A stretch of DNA of 64,000 nucleotides from Cohnella fermenti (GTDB lineage: Bacteria; Bacillota; Bacilli; Paenibacillales; Paenibacillaceae). The stretch lies in contig NZ_SSOB01000001.1 in NCBI RefSeq assembly GCF_004801405.1, positions 1 through 64,000 of the forward strand. The letters run 5' to 3'. Under the pieces are notes generated by a model. It was not told the origin of the DNA, searched no databases, and worked only from the letters and a program-made list of their open reading frames with translations. Below, piece after piece: positions 9,080 to 16,615 of the stretch. The position numbers and the translations under genes are program-made. Numbering within the stretch: the first letter of the stretch is position 1; each line of letters begins with the position of its first letter.

Positions 9080-10303
9080 ATGGTGAAAGTAACAATACAA
9101 GATTTTAAGTCTATTCACAATGTAGAAATTGAACTCGGGTCTGTGAACGTTATGGTAGGGGCTAATGGTGTTGGTAAGAGTGCGTTGCTGGAAGCGGTAG
9201 GTATTCTAAGTGCTGCCGTTTCTGGTGAAGTTGGAGATGAGTCGTTGCTCCGCCGCGGTGTGAGATTAGGAACGCCTGAATTATATAAATCCTCATTTAG
9301 CAATGGAGAGCGTTTATCCAATACTCTTAATGTAGGCGTTCATCTTGAACTTGATGAAAATATTTTTGATTATCGTGTTCATCTTCAAAACCCTAGTAAA
9401 AATCCTAGTCCTTACTGGAAGTATTTTTCCGAACAGCTTGAACGAAATGGTGAAAAAGTCTTTGGACGTTCACGTGCTAGCAGGCTCCAACTCTATGGGA
9501 TCCAAGATATCGATGTTATTGATGAAAAAGGATGGCTCGCATTTATACAAGGAATTGGTCCTGAAAAAGAAAGTCCTGGTGATGTGAGAACATTCTATGA
9601 GTACTTGCGACATTATTCTATTTTCAGTCCGACCACGCTGGTATTACGGGGGTTAGCCTCGGATTCAACACAACGAGAACCCTTAGGGTTACTAGGAGGT
9701 CGGCTTCCTGAAGTTGTAGCAGATTTATTAAACAATGAAAAAGAAGAATTTGGTTCGCTTATGATGGATGAATTGCTAGAATTACTTGATTGGGTGGATG
9801 CTATTAAAGTTGGGCCTCCTAATAAAGGAAACCTATCCTCTAGTGTATCATTGGGACGTCAAACGATTATTTTTACAGACACATTTATGCGAGACAATAG
9901 AAATGAGTTGACTTCATACGATGCAAGTGAAGGGGCATTGTATGTTTTGTTTTTATTATCTTTAGCAATGCATCCTAAGACACCATCTATTTTTTCTGTT
10001 GACAATTTTGATCAAGCGTTAAATCCCAGACTTGCAAGAAAACTAACTAAAGTATTTGCTGAAAAAGTAATCGCTCATAATAAGAGGGCGATTGTAACAA
10101 CACATAATCCCCTTGTATTAGACGGGCTTGATTTGGAGAACGACTCTATTCGTCTTTTTACAGTCAATAGAGATAAAAGAACAGGTAATACTCATGTGGA
10201 GCGGATTATAATTGATGAAAATCTGCGTAAACTGGGCAAACAAGGATATACTTTGTCCAGGTTATGGCTAGAGGGACGTCTTGGAGGTGTACCTGATCTA
10301 TGA
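9080..10303 (+). CDS. AAA (RecF/SMC/OLD-like) ATPase, 407 aa
   Basis: ABC-type AAA ATPase of the AAA_15/AAA_21 group. Walker A is GANGVGKSAL near residue 27, a signature-like SEGALYVLFLL lies near residue 280, the Walker B region is IFSVDNFDQALNP near residue 307, and the H-loop TTHNPLVLDGL follows. The Walker B acidic pair is D-N rather than the usual D-E, so ATP hydrolysis may be slow or altered. The next gene starts inside its stop (ATGA overlap), so the two are translationally coupled and probably form one complex. I chose the ATG at 9080 behind AGGTGA; a GTG lies 6 bp upstream. Split OLD-type pairs of this kind are typical defence modules. Confidence 0.82.
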   Translation: MVKVTIQDFKSIHNVEIELGSVNVMVGANGVGKSALLEAVGILSAAVSGEVGDESLLRRGVRLGTPELYKSSFSNGERLSNTLNVGVHLELDENIFDYRVHLQNPSKNPSPYWKYFSEQLERNGEKVFGRSRASRLQLYGIQDIDVIDEKGWLAFIQGIGPEKESPGDVRTFYEYLRHYSIFSPTTLVLRGLASDSTQREPLGLLGGRLPEVVADLLNNEKEEFGSLMMDELLELLDWVDAIKVGPPNKGNLSSSVSLGRQTIIFTDTFMRDNRNELTSYDASEGALYVLFLLSLAMHPKTPSIFSVDNFDQALNPRLARKLTKVFAEKVIAHNKRAIVTTHNPLVLDGLDLENDSIRLFTVNRDKRTGNTHVERIIIDENLRKLGKQGYTLSRLWLEGRLGGVPDL

Positions 10304-10989
10304 GTCGTCTTCATATAGGAATTGTCAGTGAAGGGAACACGGATCAAGCTGTTCTTGAGGGATTATTGTTACATATAGTAAAAGAACATCAATTCATTTT
10401 TAATTCTCTTCAACCTGAGCAAGGTGAAACAGAAGGGTTCGGGATAAGGGGAGGTGGGTGGAAAGGAGTTGCTCGTTGGTGTGAGACTATTCCACAAAAG
10501 GGTGGTTTAACTACGTACCTATCAACAGGAAGCTCACTAGATCTACTTATAATTCAGATTGATGGTGATGTAGTAAGAGAAGCTGACTCTCTGGAGTACA
10601 ATGGAGAAAACACGGTTATAGAAATCTCATTGGCGTTAGAGAAATGGTTAAAGAGCTTGTTAAATGAGGATGCACTCCCAGATGGAAGTTTATTCGTTAT
10701 TACCGTCGATTCATTAGAATCTTGGGCATTAGCTGCATTTATTGCTGAGAAGGGGCTTGACGTTACCGCAATTGAGCCTATTGAGCTGGTAAATAATCCT
10801 GCAAGTGTACTGATACGTAATCCGTATAAACTGCTGAAAACAAAGGATGGGGCTCCTTTTAAAAATAGAAGATATTACGAAAAGAATGTAGTACCATTAA
10901 TCATTAAACACTGGGAATTTGTAAAGCAACATTGTATTCAAGCAGCAAAATTCGATCAAGCAATAACAGGATGGTTGGCTGCAATGTAG
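10300..10989 (+). CDS. TOPRIM-like (DUF4276-like) partner of the AAA ATPase, 229 aa
   Basis: Small protein beginning IGIVSEGNTDQAVLEGLL, the Gly/Glu start of a TOPRIM-like fold, followed by LLIIQIDGD near residue 90, which fits the second acidic TOPRIM motif. This pattern is shared by DUF4276-type proteins and the nuclease half of OLD enzymes. It overlaps the ATPase gene by 4 bp (ATGA), so ATPase and predicted nuclease are made together. The pair resembles in layout split OLD or PARIS-type systems, but I cannot assign it to a named one. It ends about 45 bp before the ssrA fragment and is the last gene of the island. Confidence 0.72.
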   Translation: MSRLHIGIVSEGNTDQAVLEGLLLHIVKEHQFIFNSLQPEQGETEGFGIRGGGWKGVARWCETIPQKGGLTTYLSTGSSLDLLIIQIDGDVVREADSLEYNGENTVIEISLALEKWLKSLLNEDALPDGSLFVITVDSLESWALAAFIAEKGLDVTAIEPIELVNNPASVLIRNPYKLLKTKDGAPFKNRRYYEKNVVPLIIKHWEFVKQHCIQAAKFDQAITGWLAAM

Positions 10990-11033
10990 GATTTGGTTGT
11001 AGATCAATGTTAGAGTTTGTTCGGGTACGGGTA

Positions 11034-11314
11034 GCGTTAAACGGCAAGAAACAACCAACCTACGCTGTAGCAGCCTAAGAAGCTGCTCACGTGCTCCTAC
11101 CTTCCATTGCCCATGTGGCGGGATAGGGGCTCAACTTTAGTGGGATACGCTGTCTAGTCTCCGCCTGGGGCTAGCTGAAGAAGACAATCAGGCTGACCCG
11201 AAGGGAATCCGGTGACAGGGAGTCTCTAGGGTGACATCAAATCTGTTACTACACCCGTAGAAGCTTATGTTGCGTTATCTTCGGACAGGGGTTCGACTCC
11301 CCTCGGCTCCACCA
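11034..11314 (+). ncRNA. ssrA: tmRNA (ssrA) 3' part, 5'-truncated
   Basis: The tag reading frame reads NGKKQPTYAVAA then TAA (11040-11078), a typical Firmicutes tmRNA tag. It is followed by ~230 nt of pseudoknot-rich sequence and a tRNA-like 3' end with T-arm GGGGTTCGACTCCCC and acceptor CGGCTCC plus encoded ACCA. The matching 5' acceptor strand (GGAGCCG-like) and its TTCGAC D-region are absent upstream, where island DNA is found instead. Only a weak echo of the 5' domain (GTTCGGGTACGGGTAGCG) is visible at 11019-11036. The copy is therefore very likely non-functional and marks an attachment-site duplication; an intact ssrA would lie beyond the left edge. Confidence 0.78.
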
Positions 11315-11319
11315 TAAGA

Positions 11320-11350
11320 AACTCTGACCGCATGAGGTCAGAGTTTTTTT
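11320..11350 (+). terminator. Native ssrA rho-independent terminator
   Basis: ACTCTGACC and GGTCAGAGT form a 9-bp stem with a 6-nt loop, followed by a seven-T run, 6 nt after the tmRNA CCA end. Confidence 0.9.
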
Positions 11351-11550
11351 GTGGGCCAAATTGGGGAGTCGCCCCGATTCGGAAGAGGACATTAGGGTTC
11401 GTTCCACGCGCAGGAAGCGAAGCGGGTGAGCATGGCATCTATGGCCGGATACGATCGGGGCTAGGCACGCGATTCGCTTTCGCGTGTCTGCTTCGTGTGT
11501 CTAAGAATTAGCAGGCATGATATACTATTGACGAATGGAGTTGATTGCAG

Positions 11551-11867
11551 ATGAGCAAACTGCTTGATCCTCGCAATGATTTTTTATTCAAACGGATTTT
11601 CGGCAGCGAGGAGAACCGGGGGATACATTGGAGTTTCTGAGTCAGGATGCCGAGGCCCGTCGATTGTATGAAGATAGGCAGAAATATTTGCATGATGAAG
11701 CTTCCATGATTGAAGGAGCGTTGGCTGAAGGAGAGAAAAGAAAAACGATTGAGATGGCTCTGGAACTTCTTAGGCTTGGAGTGGATACAGCAATTATAGC
11801 TAGGGCATCAGGATTATCTGAGGCTGAAATCATCGCTCTAAGAAAGCAAGTTTTGGAGGATTTATAA
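11551..11867 (+). pseudogene. Rpn-family recombination-promoting nuclease remnant
   Basis: The first 24 codons (MSKLLDPRNDFLFKRIFG) are the classic N-terminus of Rpn/YhgA-type PD-(D/E)XK transposase-like nucleases. The frame then stops at 11640, while the +1-shifted frame carries on into the family's C-terminal end (LRLGVDTAIIARASGLSEAE) up to 11867. About 200 residues containing the catalytic domain are missing between the two, so the gene has an internal deletion plus frameshift and cannot make active enzyme. A start ATG with a preceding purine-rich stretch at 11538-11549 is retained. Confidence 0.8.
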
Positions 11868-11912
11868 ACCTTATCAAAAACGAACACAATCTTAGTTGGT
11901 GGATGTTAATAA

Positions 11913-11951
11913 AAGGACAGCAAGGGCGATTAAGACGTTTTAGCTGCCCTT
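11913..11951. terminator. Bidirectional terminator between the Rpn remnant and the anti-sigma gene
   Basis: AAAAGGACAGC pairs with GCTGCCCTTTT around a 17-nt loop; U-rich flanks are present on both strands, suiting the convergent genes. Confidence 0.6.
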
Positions 11952-12034
11952 TTATTCATAATACATAAGGCTTTTTAATTAAGCTAAGGTGCAGAATAGC
12001 GCAACTCTTCTTCTCTACAAACGTCCTTATTTTG

Positions 12035-13462
12035 TTATTTAACCTGTATTCGAGTGCCATTTATAATTATTGCTTTAACTTTGGTAATATCTAAAGGAGC
12101 TTTCGTATTCCAGCTTGAATTGAAGGTATGCTTATCAGGGTTTTGGCTGCCTCCCCCACCTTCCAATGGGATAATACCGTCTACTGTTTCAATTTGAAGC
12201 AGCATATCACTGACCATGGAATTCTCACCTTCATAGGTACCGATTACTTGTAAGCCTAAAGGACTAAGGGTTATATATTCAAAAAGCTGATTTTCTACTG
12301 AAATATCATTTTTCCAAGTACGTACATTGGCAGTTGTATCCCTTGTATTTACCGCCACCTTCCATTGGCCTTCAACCCCGGAATAAACGGAACCCGTATA
12401 ATAAAGAGTGTAATGACTAAGATTTTCGCTGTTTACAGGAAATACAAATTCTTCATATTTATATTTAGCATCATCATAATCGTTGAGAAGATTATTTTTC
12501 TTATCACTGAGAAATACCAAGCTATAATCATAGGAGATTACATTACCGTCTGGCCCCTTTAGAGAAAGCATGGCATCACTAGGACTGAATTCTTTATTGA
12601 AAATTTTTCCTATCTGCACATGCAATTTTCCATCTATAATACCGATATTTGAAACCCATTGATCTTTTTCACCATGGGGCATGGAAGCATAATCCCCGGG
12701 CATAAGTGCCTCTGTTAATGAACTGAGGTCACTTGGTACATTACTGCCCCCAAAAATCTCTGCTTGTTCAATAGGAATCGTGTCTGCATCTTCAATTCCT
12801 TTAAGAGATACGGAAAGGGGTTCGTCTCTATAGGCTTTTTCGTTAAAATAAACAAGGAAGCTGCCAAGCTCCAACAGATCTGATGATGGTGTGTTTGGAT
12901 CAACCGTTATATTAAACTCATAATAAATGGTATTCGTGTCTTTATCAAAATAAAGCATTTTTTGTTGCCATGACAGGTAGGATGATAAAACTTCGTCTCC
13001 GCCTTTGGCTCCTTCTTTTGTTTGTGAATGCATTTTTACATTGAATCCGTCTCTAAAATCAGTCTGTTCCGTCAATCGGTTTTGACCTGATCTATCCTGA
13101 AGAGATAGGTAAACAATCGCCCTATTATCATATTTCTGTGCACCAATGACCTCCATGCGAATTCCTTCGTCCTCACTATAGACTCCAACTGGTTCAACGA
13201 TCTTGCCGAAATCAGGATTAAATCTCTCCATGAACCAATTAAAATTCCCTAAAGATGCAGCAGTTGCACTAGTAACTAATACGAACGACAGCACAATAGC
13301 TGCAATTATTGACTTTGTCCACCGTTTGCGGTGTCTAGCAGGCCTCTTAGAGCTACCTTCGTACAATCGGTTTTTCACCTGCTTGGCAAGTTTACTTGGA
13401 TCAACCTTGATTTTGGAGAACATGTCATGTATGTGTTTTTCGTCCATATCAAATTTGTCCAT
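12035..13462 (-). CDS. DUF4179 membrane-anchored anti-sigma factor, 475 aa
   Basis: Partner of the ECF sigma factor encoded immediately upstream. The N-terminal ~45 residues are cytoplasmic and basic, then a single membrane segment (IIAAIVLSFVLVTSATAASL, about residues 45-65) leads to a large extracytoplasmic domain with the DUF4179 start (WFMERFNPDFGKIVEPVG). The start is the ATG at 13462 with AAAGGAG 7 nt upstream; it lies inside the last codons of the sigma gene (14-bp overlap), so the two are translationally coupled. By family, it holds the sigma factor at the membrane until an envelope signal releases it. The inducing signal is unknown. Confidence 0.85.
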   Translation of the reverse strand: MDKFDMDEKHIHDMFSKIKVDPSKLAKQVKNRLYEGSSKRPARHRKRWTKSIIAAIVLSFVLVTSATAASLGNFNWFMERFNPDFGKIVEPVGVYSEDEGIRMEVIGAQKYDNRAIVYLSLQDRSGQNRLTEQTDFRDGFNVKMHSQTKEGAKGGDEVLSSYLSWQQKMLYFDKDTNTIYYEFNITVDPNTPSSDLLELGSFLVYFNEKAYRDEPLSVSLKGIEDADTIPIEQAEIFGGSNVPSDLSSLTEALMPGDYASMPHGEKDQWVSNIGIIDGKLHVQIGKIFNKEFSPSDAMLSLKGPDGNVISYDYSLVFLSDKKNNLLNDYDDAKYKYEEFVFPVNSENLSHYTLYYTGSVYSGVEGQWKVAVNTRDTTANVRTWKNDISVENQLFEYITLSPLGLQVIGTYEGENSMVSDMLLQIETVDGIIPLEGGGGSQNPDKHTFNSSWNTKAPLDITKVKAIIINGTRIQVK

Positions 13463-13985
13463 AGTTAGACTCCTTTCTGCCATATTCAATATTAAGATAT
13501 TTAACTATCTTATCTTTGGCTCGTTGATATTGTTTGCGTAATGCAGTTGGAGAACTTCCTGTAAGCTGAGATAGTTCCTCGTAACTCTGCCCATCTATAA
13601 TCTTCCCATATAACAAAGCACGTTCCATAGGTTTAAGCTTCTGTAATGCACGAAGCATCTCATCACTTAAACCTGTATCTTTCTCTGGTAAAACGACTTC
13701 GCTACGAATATCATGGAAATACAGGATCTTACGCTTTTTTAGTTGATTTAAACAACGATTATATGTAATTTTGTACAACCATGCGGATAGGTTATTGCCA
13801 TCAAAAATATTCCGATTTTGATAGGCTGCAAGAAAAACTTCTTGTACAATATTTTCTGCTTCATGATAATCACATAGAATCGCCGTTGCATAGCGAAGGA
13901 GTTTTTCTCCATAGAGATTGATTATCTCTTCCAGTTCATTTTCTCCGCCATTAACAAACCTTTTTCCAATATCTATTTCCTCCAT
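13449..13985 (-). CDS. ECF RNA polymerase sigma factor, 178 aa
   Basis: Sigma-70 family, extracytoplasmic-function type. Region 2 is visible at residues 20-85 (LRYATAILCDYHEAENIVQEVFLAAY and LSAWLYKITYNRCLNQLKK) and region 4 at residues 110-165 (SYEELSQLTGSSPTALRKQYQRAKDKI). The start ATG is preceded by a near-perfect AGGAGGTGAA. It forms an operon with the overlapping anti-sigma gene. An ECF-like promoter candidate lies just upstream (14009-14034), suggesting autoregulation. Confidence 0.93.
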   Translation of the reverse strand: MEEIDIGKRFVNGGENELEEIINLYGEKLLRYATAILCDYHEAENIVQEVFLAAYQNRNIFDGNNLSAWLYKITYNRCLNQLKKRKILYFHDIRSEVVLPEKDTGLSDEMLRALQKLKPMERALLYGKIIDGQSYEELSQLTGSSPTALRKQYQRAKDKIVKYLNIEYGRKESNYGQI

Positions 13986-14008
13986 AAGTTCACCTCCTAT
14001 TATTTATT

Positions 14009-14034
14009 CGTCGATGTTCCCTTATAACAGTTCA
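14009..14034 (-). promoter_or_regulatory. ECF-type promoter candidate for the sigma operon
   Basis: On the minus strand TGAACT is followed, after 15 nt, by CGACGA, close to the TGAAAC/CGTC pattern used by Bacillus ECF sigmas. It sits 24-50 bp upstream of the sigma start, the usual place for autoregulation. Confidence 0.35.
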
Positions 14035-14105
14035 AAGAGCTGGTTTGTGACATATTTTTTATTTAATCGATATTTTATTAATAGTCAGCTCATGTCGGGG
14101 TACAC

Positions 14106-14145
14106 TAAAAATAGCCAACCCCTTGATGGTAAGGGATTAGCTATT
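14106..14145 (-). terminator. Terminator after the YafY-type regulator
   Basis: On the minus strand AATAGCTAATCCCTT pairs with AAGGGGTTGGCTATT, with a T-run after the stem, 18 bp past the stop of the 14163-15131 gene. Confidence 0.75.
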
Positions 14146-14162
14146 AAGACGTTATAGCGGCT

Positions 14163-15131
14163 TCAAAATACCGGAGGACGCCCTAAGCGCTCCTCCAGCA
14201 TCGTGCGAAGTTCAGCAGGAATCCGTTCAAACTCGACTCCTCTCCCCAAAAACAAAAGCCAATCGACGTAATATGCCAGCGTCTCGACATCGGTTACGTC
14301 CAGATGAACATTAAAAACTCCGCTCGACTGAAACATCCCGGTAAAGGACAAAATAATCCCCGGCGGGTGCATGCGTTTAAAGCGCTGAATCCCCGTCTTA
14401 TCAAGCCTCACAACAAGATTGGACTCACGTGCGCCAAGTCGTTTTTTGCTCAAAATCTCTTGTTCGGACCACTTCATCTCTTGCTCGGAAATAGCCGAAT
14501 CCCTTAGCAGTTCAACGGGCAAATAGCGGAACTCATCGGTATCAAAATCATAAACCTCGGCCAGCCACCGGGCGTTCGAGTTGAAAATATGCAGTAAAAA
14601 AACGTCCATTAACTGCGGCCAGCCAGGACTCATCTCATAAGTCAAGCGCAGGTGCTTATTACGCACAGCAAGCGAAATAAGCTGGTTCAGCTCCGCAGGC
14701 GCCGCATCATCAAGCTCCAAAAGATTCGGATTGGCAGGATTCGTATTTTCAAAAAGTAAAATATTATTCAACTCGATCAGCTCGTCTTGTTGGGTTTGAG
14801 ACGCGATGCCGATGAGTTTCTCCGTGATGGAGCGGCGATTATGCAGATAAGGCAACTGCGAATTCCTTGAGGCGATAAAGCTGATAAAAATCGCCTTCAG
14901 CTCTTCCGGGGTGAAGCGGACGGCGGGCAGATACTGATTCTGCAGGACATGGTAGCCGCCACCGCGCCCAAGCTCTGTCGTCAGCGGAAACCCCAATGCC
15001 TGAATCTCGTTAATGTCGCGGATCGCCGTCGCGCGGGAAATCTTGAACTCCCGCTGGATCTCGGCAATCGTAAAATGCGCCCGGTTATTGATATAGCGCA
15101 TGATCAGGTTTACTCGCTCTGTTTTTTTCAT
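14163..15131 (-). CDS. YafY-type HTH/WYL transcriptional regulator, 322 aa
   Basis: N-terminal winged helix-turn-helix (FTIAEIQREFKISRATAIRDINEIQALGFP split across residues 20-50) followed by a WYL domain and a C-terminal WCX-like end (YVDWLLFLGRGVEF). Such proteins sense a ligand and regulate neighbouring genes. It is divergent from two GyrI-like ligand-binding genes. I chose the ATG at 15131; a TTG 36 bp upstream is in frame, but the palindrome GTATCATTTTTTGATAC lies between the two, making it more likely an operator than coding. There is no clear ribosome site, and a TTGCAG-N17-TACTCT promoter would start the transcript almost at the ATG, so a leaderless mRNA is possible. Confidence 0.85.
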   Translation of the reverse strand: MKKTERVNLIMRYINNRAHFTIAEIQREFKISRATAIRDINEIQALGFPLTTELGRGGGYHVLQNQYLPAVRFTPEELKAIFISFIASRNSQLPYLHNRRSITEKLIGIASQTQQDELIELNNILLFENTNPANPNLLELDDAAPAELNQLISLAVRNKHLRLTYEMSPGWPQLMDVFLLHIFNSNARWLAEVYDFDTDEFRYLPVELLRDSAISEQEMKWSEQEILSKKRLGARESNLVVRLDKTGIQRFKRMHPPGIILSFTGMFQSSGVFNVHLDVTDVETLAYYVDWLLFLGRGVEFERIPAELRTMLEERLGRPPVF

Positions 15132-15141
15132 TTTAAAAAGA

Positions 15142-15158
15142 GTATCATTTTTTGATAC
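15142..15158. promoter_or_regulatory. Palindromic operator candidate in the YafY-type divergent region
   Basis: GTATCATTTTTTGATAC is a perfect palindrome between the divergent regulator and GyrI-like genes, placed within the regulator's own predicted promoter. A close relative of the site recurs at 16331-16362 on the far side of the two target genes. Confidence 0.5.
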
Positions 15159-15212
15159 ATTCTGCAAATAGAATCAAGCTTGTAATAATCAACCCACAAG
15201 GGAGAGAATAAT

Positions 15213-15692
15213 ATGTCTAATTATTCAATCAAAACCATCTCGGAAGACTACAAAATGACGGCTTTCGGTGTCTTATTTGAAGACTTTAACGACTGGGCAG
15301 GCAATGCAGCGAAAACGGCAGCGAAAAAAGCGGAAATCACTGAAAACGGCAAGCTTGCTGAACTTCTCGCGCTCGCTGATGGGCAAGAATATCAAATCAA
15401 TTACGTGCTCGATGGCAAGGCTTGGCGCGGCTTCGGCGTGATGGGCGAGTTCGAAGTGGAAGGGGCAGTCGTCCTTCACTTCCTCGCTGGAGACTACCTC
15501 GTCATACCGGGCACAGGAACTGACAAGGACCGCCTTGCTGACGAAATTACAGGCAAAGTGTTCGGCGGCATGATGAACGAAATCACTGACTACAAGTACG
15601 TGGGGCCCGGCAACTCGACATTCGTCAAGGCAGCAGGAAACGGTGAATTCTACGGCGAAATGTGGCTTCGTGCGCAAAAAGTTGAAGGCTGA
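15213..15692 (+). CDS. GyrI-like / AraC effector-binding domain protein, 159 aa
   Basis: Single GyrI-like small-molecule-binding domain (also called AraC effector-binding domain): the aromatic and acidic pattern FVKAAGNGEFYGEMWL near the C-terminus is typical. There is no DNA-binding domain. Ribosome site AAGGGAGAG lies 9 nt before the ATG. It is followed 22 bp later by a second, similar gene (15715-16191), so the two are likely a tandem duplication in one operon controlled by the divergent YafY-type regulator. A soluble ligand-sequestering or sensing role is inferred. Confidence 0.8.
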   Translation: MSNYSIKTISEDYKMTAFGVLFEDFNDWAGNAAKTAAKKAEITENGKLAELLALADGQEYQINYVLDGKAWRGFGVMGEFEVEGAVVLHFLAGDYLVIPGTGTDKDRLADEITGKVFGGMMNEITDYKYVGPGNSTFVKAAGNGEFYGEMWLRAQKVEG

Positions 15693-15714
15693 TCTTGGAT
15701 AAAGGAGCACTCAC

Positions 15715-16191
15715 ATGGCGAATTACACACTGGAACAAAAAAAGTCATTCACATTGACCGCGTATGGTTTTTCAATCCAGTCGAATTTTCAAGACGTTCC
15801 GGCCTTGCAACAGGAAAAAGCCGAGTTTTGGGGGAGACTCAAAGCCGACGGGCGGTTTGATAAGCTCAAAGACGCCGCAAAAGACGATCGCGAATGGTCG
15901 GTCAACGAGGTTTATCAAGGCAAACCGTGGAATTATTTTGCGGTAGAAGCCGGAAGAGCGGTGGCTGACGCAACGCGCATTATCGAGTTCCCGGAGAGCG
16001 AGTACATCGTAGTTGCAGGAAAAGGCGACAAGGATACTCTATTCGATCAGTTGACTTACCGCGCTTTTGGCGAAGTTCTGGCCCAAGTCACCGACTATGC
16101 TTACATCGGCGGGCCCAATGCGACTTTTCGCCAAGATAACGGCGACGGCACTTTCTACGGCGAGTTCTGGGTACCTGTTGTCAAAAGGTAA
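15715..16191 (+). CDS. GyrI-like / AraC effector-binding domain protein, 158 aa
   Basis: Second GyrI-like domain protein of the operon. It shares the C-terminal pattern with its upstream neighbour (FRQDNGDGTFYGEFWVP) and the internal EYIVVAGKGDKD segment, but is otherwise quite diverged, so the duplication is old. Ribosome site AAAGGAG lies 7 nt before the ATG. The operon ends at a strong terminator at 16219-16248. Confidence 0.8.
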   Translation: MANYTLEQKKSFTLTAYGFSIQSNFQDVPALQQEKAEFWGRLKADGRFDKLKDAAKDDREWSVNEVYQGKPWNYFAVEAGRAVADATRIIEFPESEYIVVAGKGDKDTLFDQLTYRAFGEVLAQVTDYAYIGGPNATFRQDNGDGTFYGEFWVPVVKR

Positions 16192-16218
16192 TCGTTAGGC
16201 TTGAACCTCCTTGGCACG

Positions 16219-16248
16219 AAAACCATCCGCATGAGGATGGTTTTTTTT
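16219..16248 (+). terminator. Rho-independent terminator of the GyrI-like operon
   Basis: AAAACCATCC and GGATGGTTTT form the stem around GCATGA, followed by a run of eight T. Confidence 0.9.
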
Positions 16249-16330
16249 ACGTGGAGAAAGAGGTTCGGTGAGCGGGCTTCGTCGGCAGGCAATCAGGAAC
16301 AGAGGAAGCGATTTCATTTTTGCTCCTACC

Positions 16331-16362
16331 TATCATTTTTGATACAAAATCAAAAATGATAT
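16331..16362. promoter_or_regulatory. Second copy of the YafY-type operator motif, doubled
   Basis: TATCATTTTTGATA (16331-16344) and ATCAAAAATGATAT (16349-16362) are each near-palindromes and also mirror each other. Each differs from the 15142-15158 palindrome by about one base in the T-run. It lies in the 424-bp gap before the pectin lyase gene. Confidence 0.45.
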
Positions 16363-16501
16363 CGACAATCAATAGTCATGATTTACGGTGAAGTTGGCGA
16401 TGGCCTACAATGCAGACACATCCTTGCCACTGTAAGATCAGCTATATTCGGGTGAGTATGGTTGAGTATATGCCTACCAATGTGAGGTGAGAGAAGGAAA
16501 G

Positions 16502-16537
16502 TTGGAAGCGTTTCACTTCAAAGTGGAAGCGCTTTAT
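16502..16537 (+). promoter_or_regulatory. Two cre-like (CcpA) sites upstream of the pectin lyase
   Basis: TTGGAAGCGTTTCA (16502-16515) and TGGAAGCGCTTTAT (16524-16537) each fit the catabolite-responsive element with one or two mismatches. Their position ~80-115 bp before the start fits carbon catabolite repression. Apart from these sites, the operator motif at 16331-16362 and a small hairpin, I see nothing else in 16249-16600. Confidence 0.5.
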
Positions 16538-16615
16538 AACGGGGTGAAGCCGAGAACGGGCTTCATGCGGCGGCAGGACTGGACACTCAATGCATTGCTA
16601 CAAGGAGCGAAGTAA

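Noticed and set aside
10990..11314. Complete functional tmRNA gene
   Set aside because: The 5' acceptor strand that should pair with CGGCTCC is missing, so only a 3' fragment can be supported.
15131..15167. Upstream TTG start for the YafY-type regulator
   Set aside because: It would place the palindromic operator inside the coding region; the ATG fits better.
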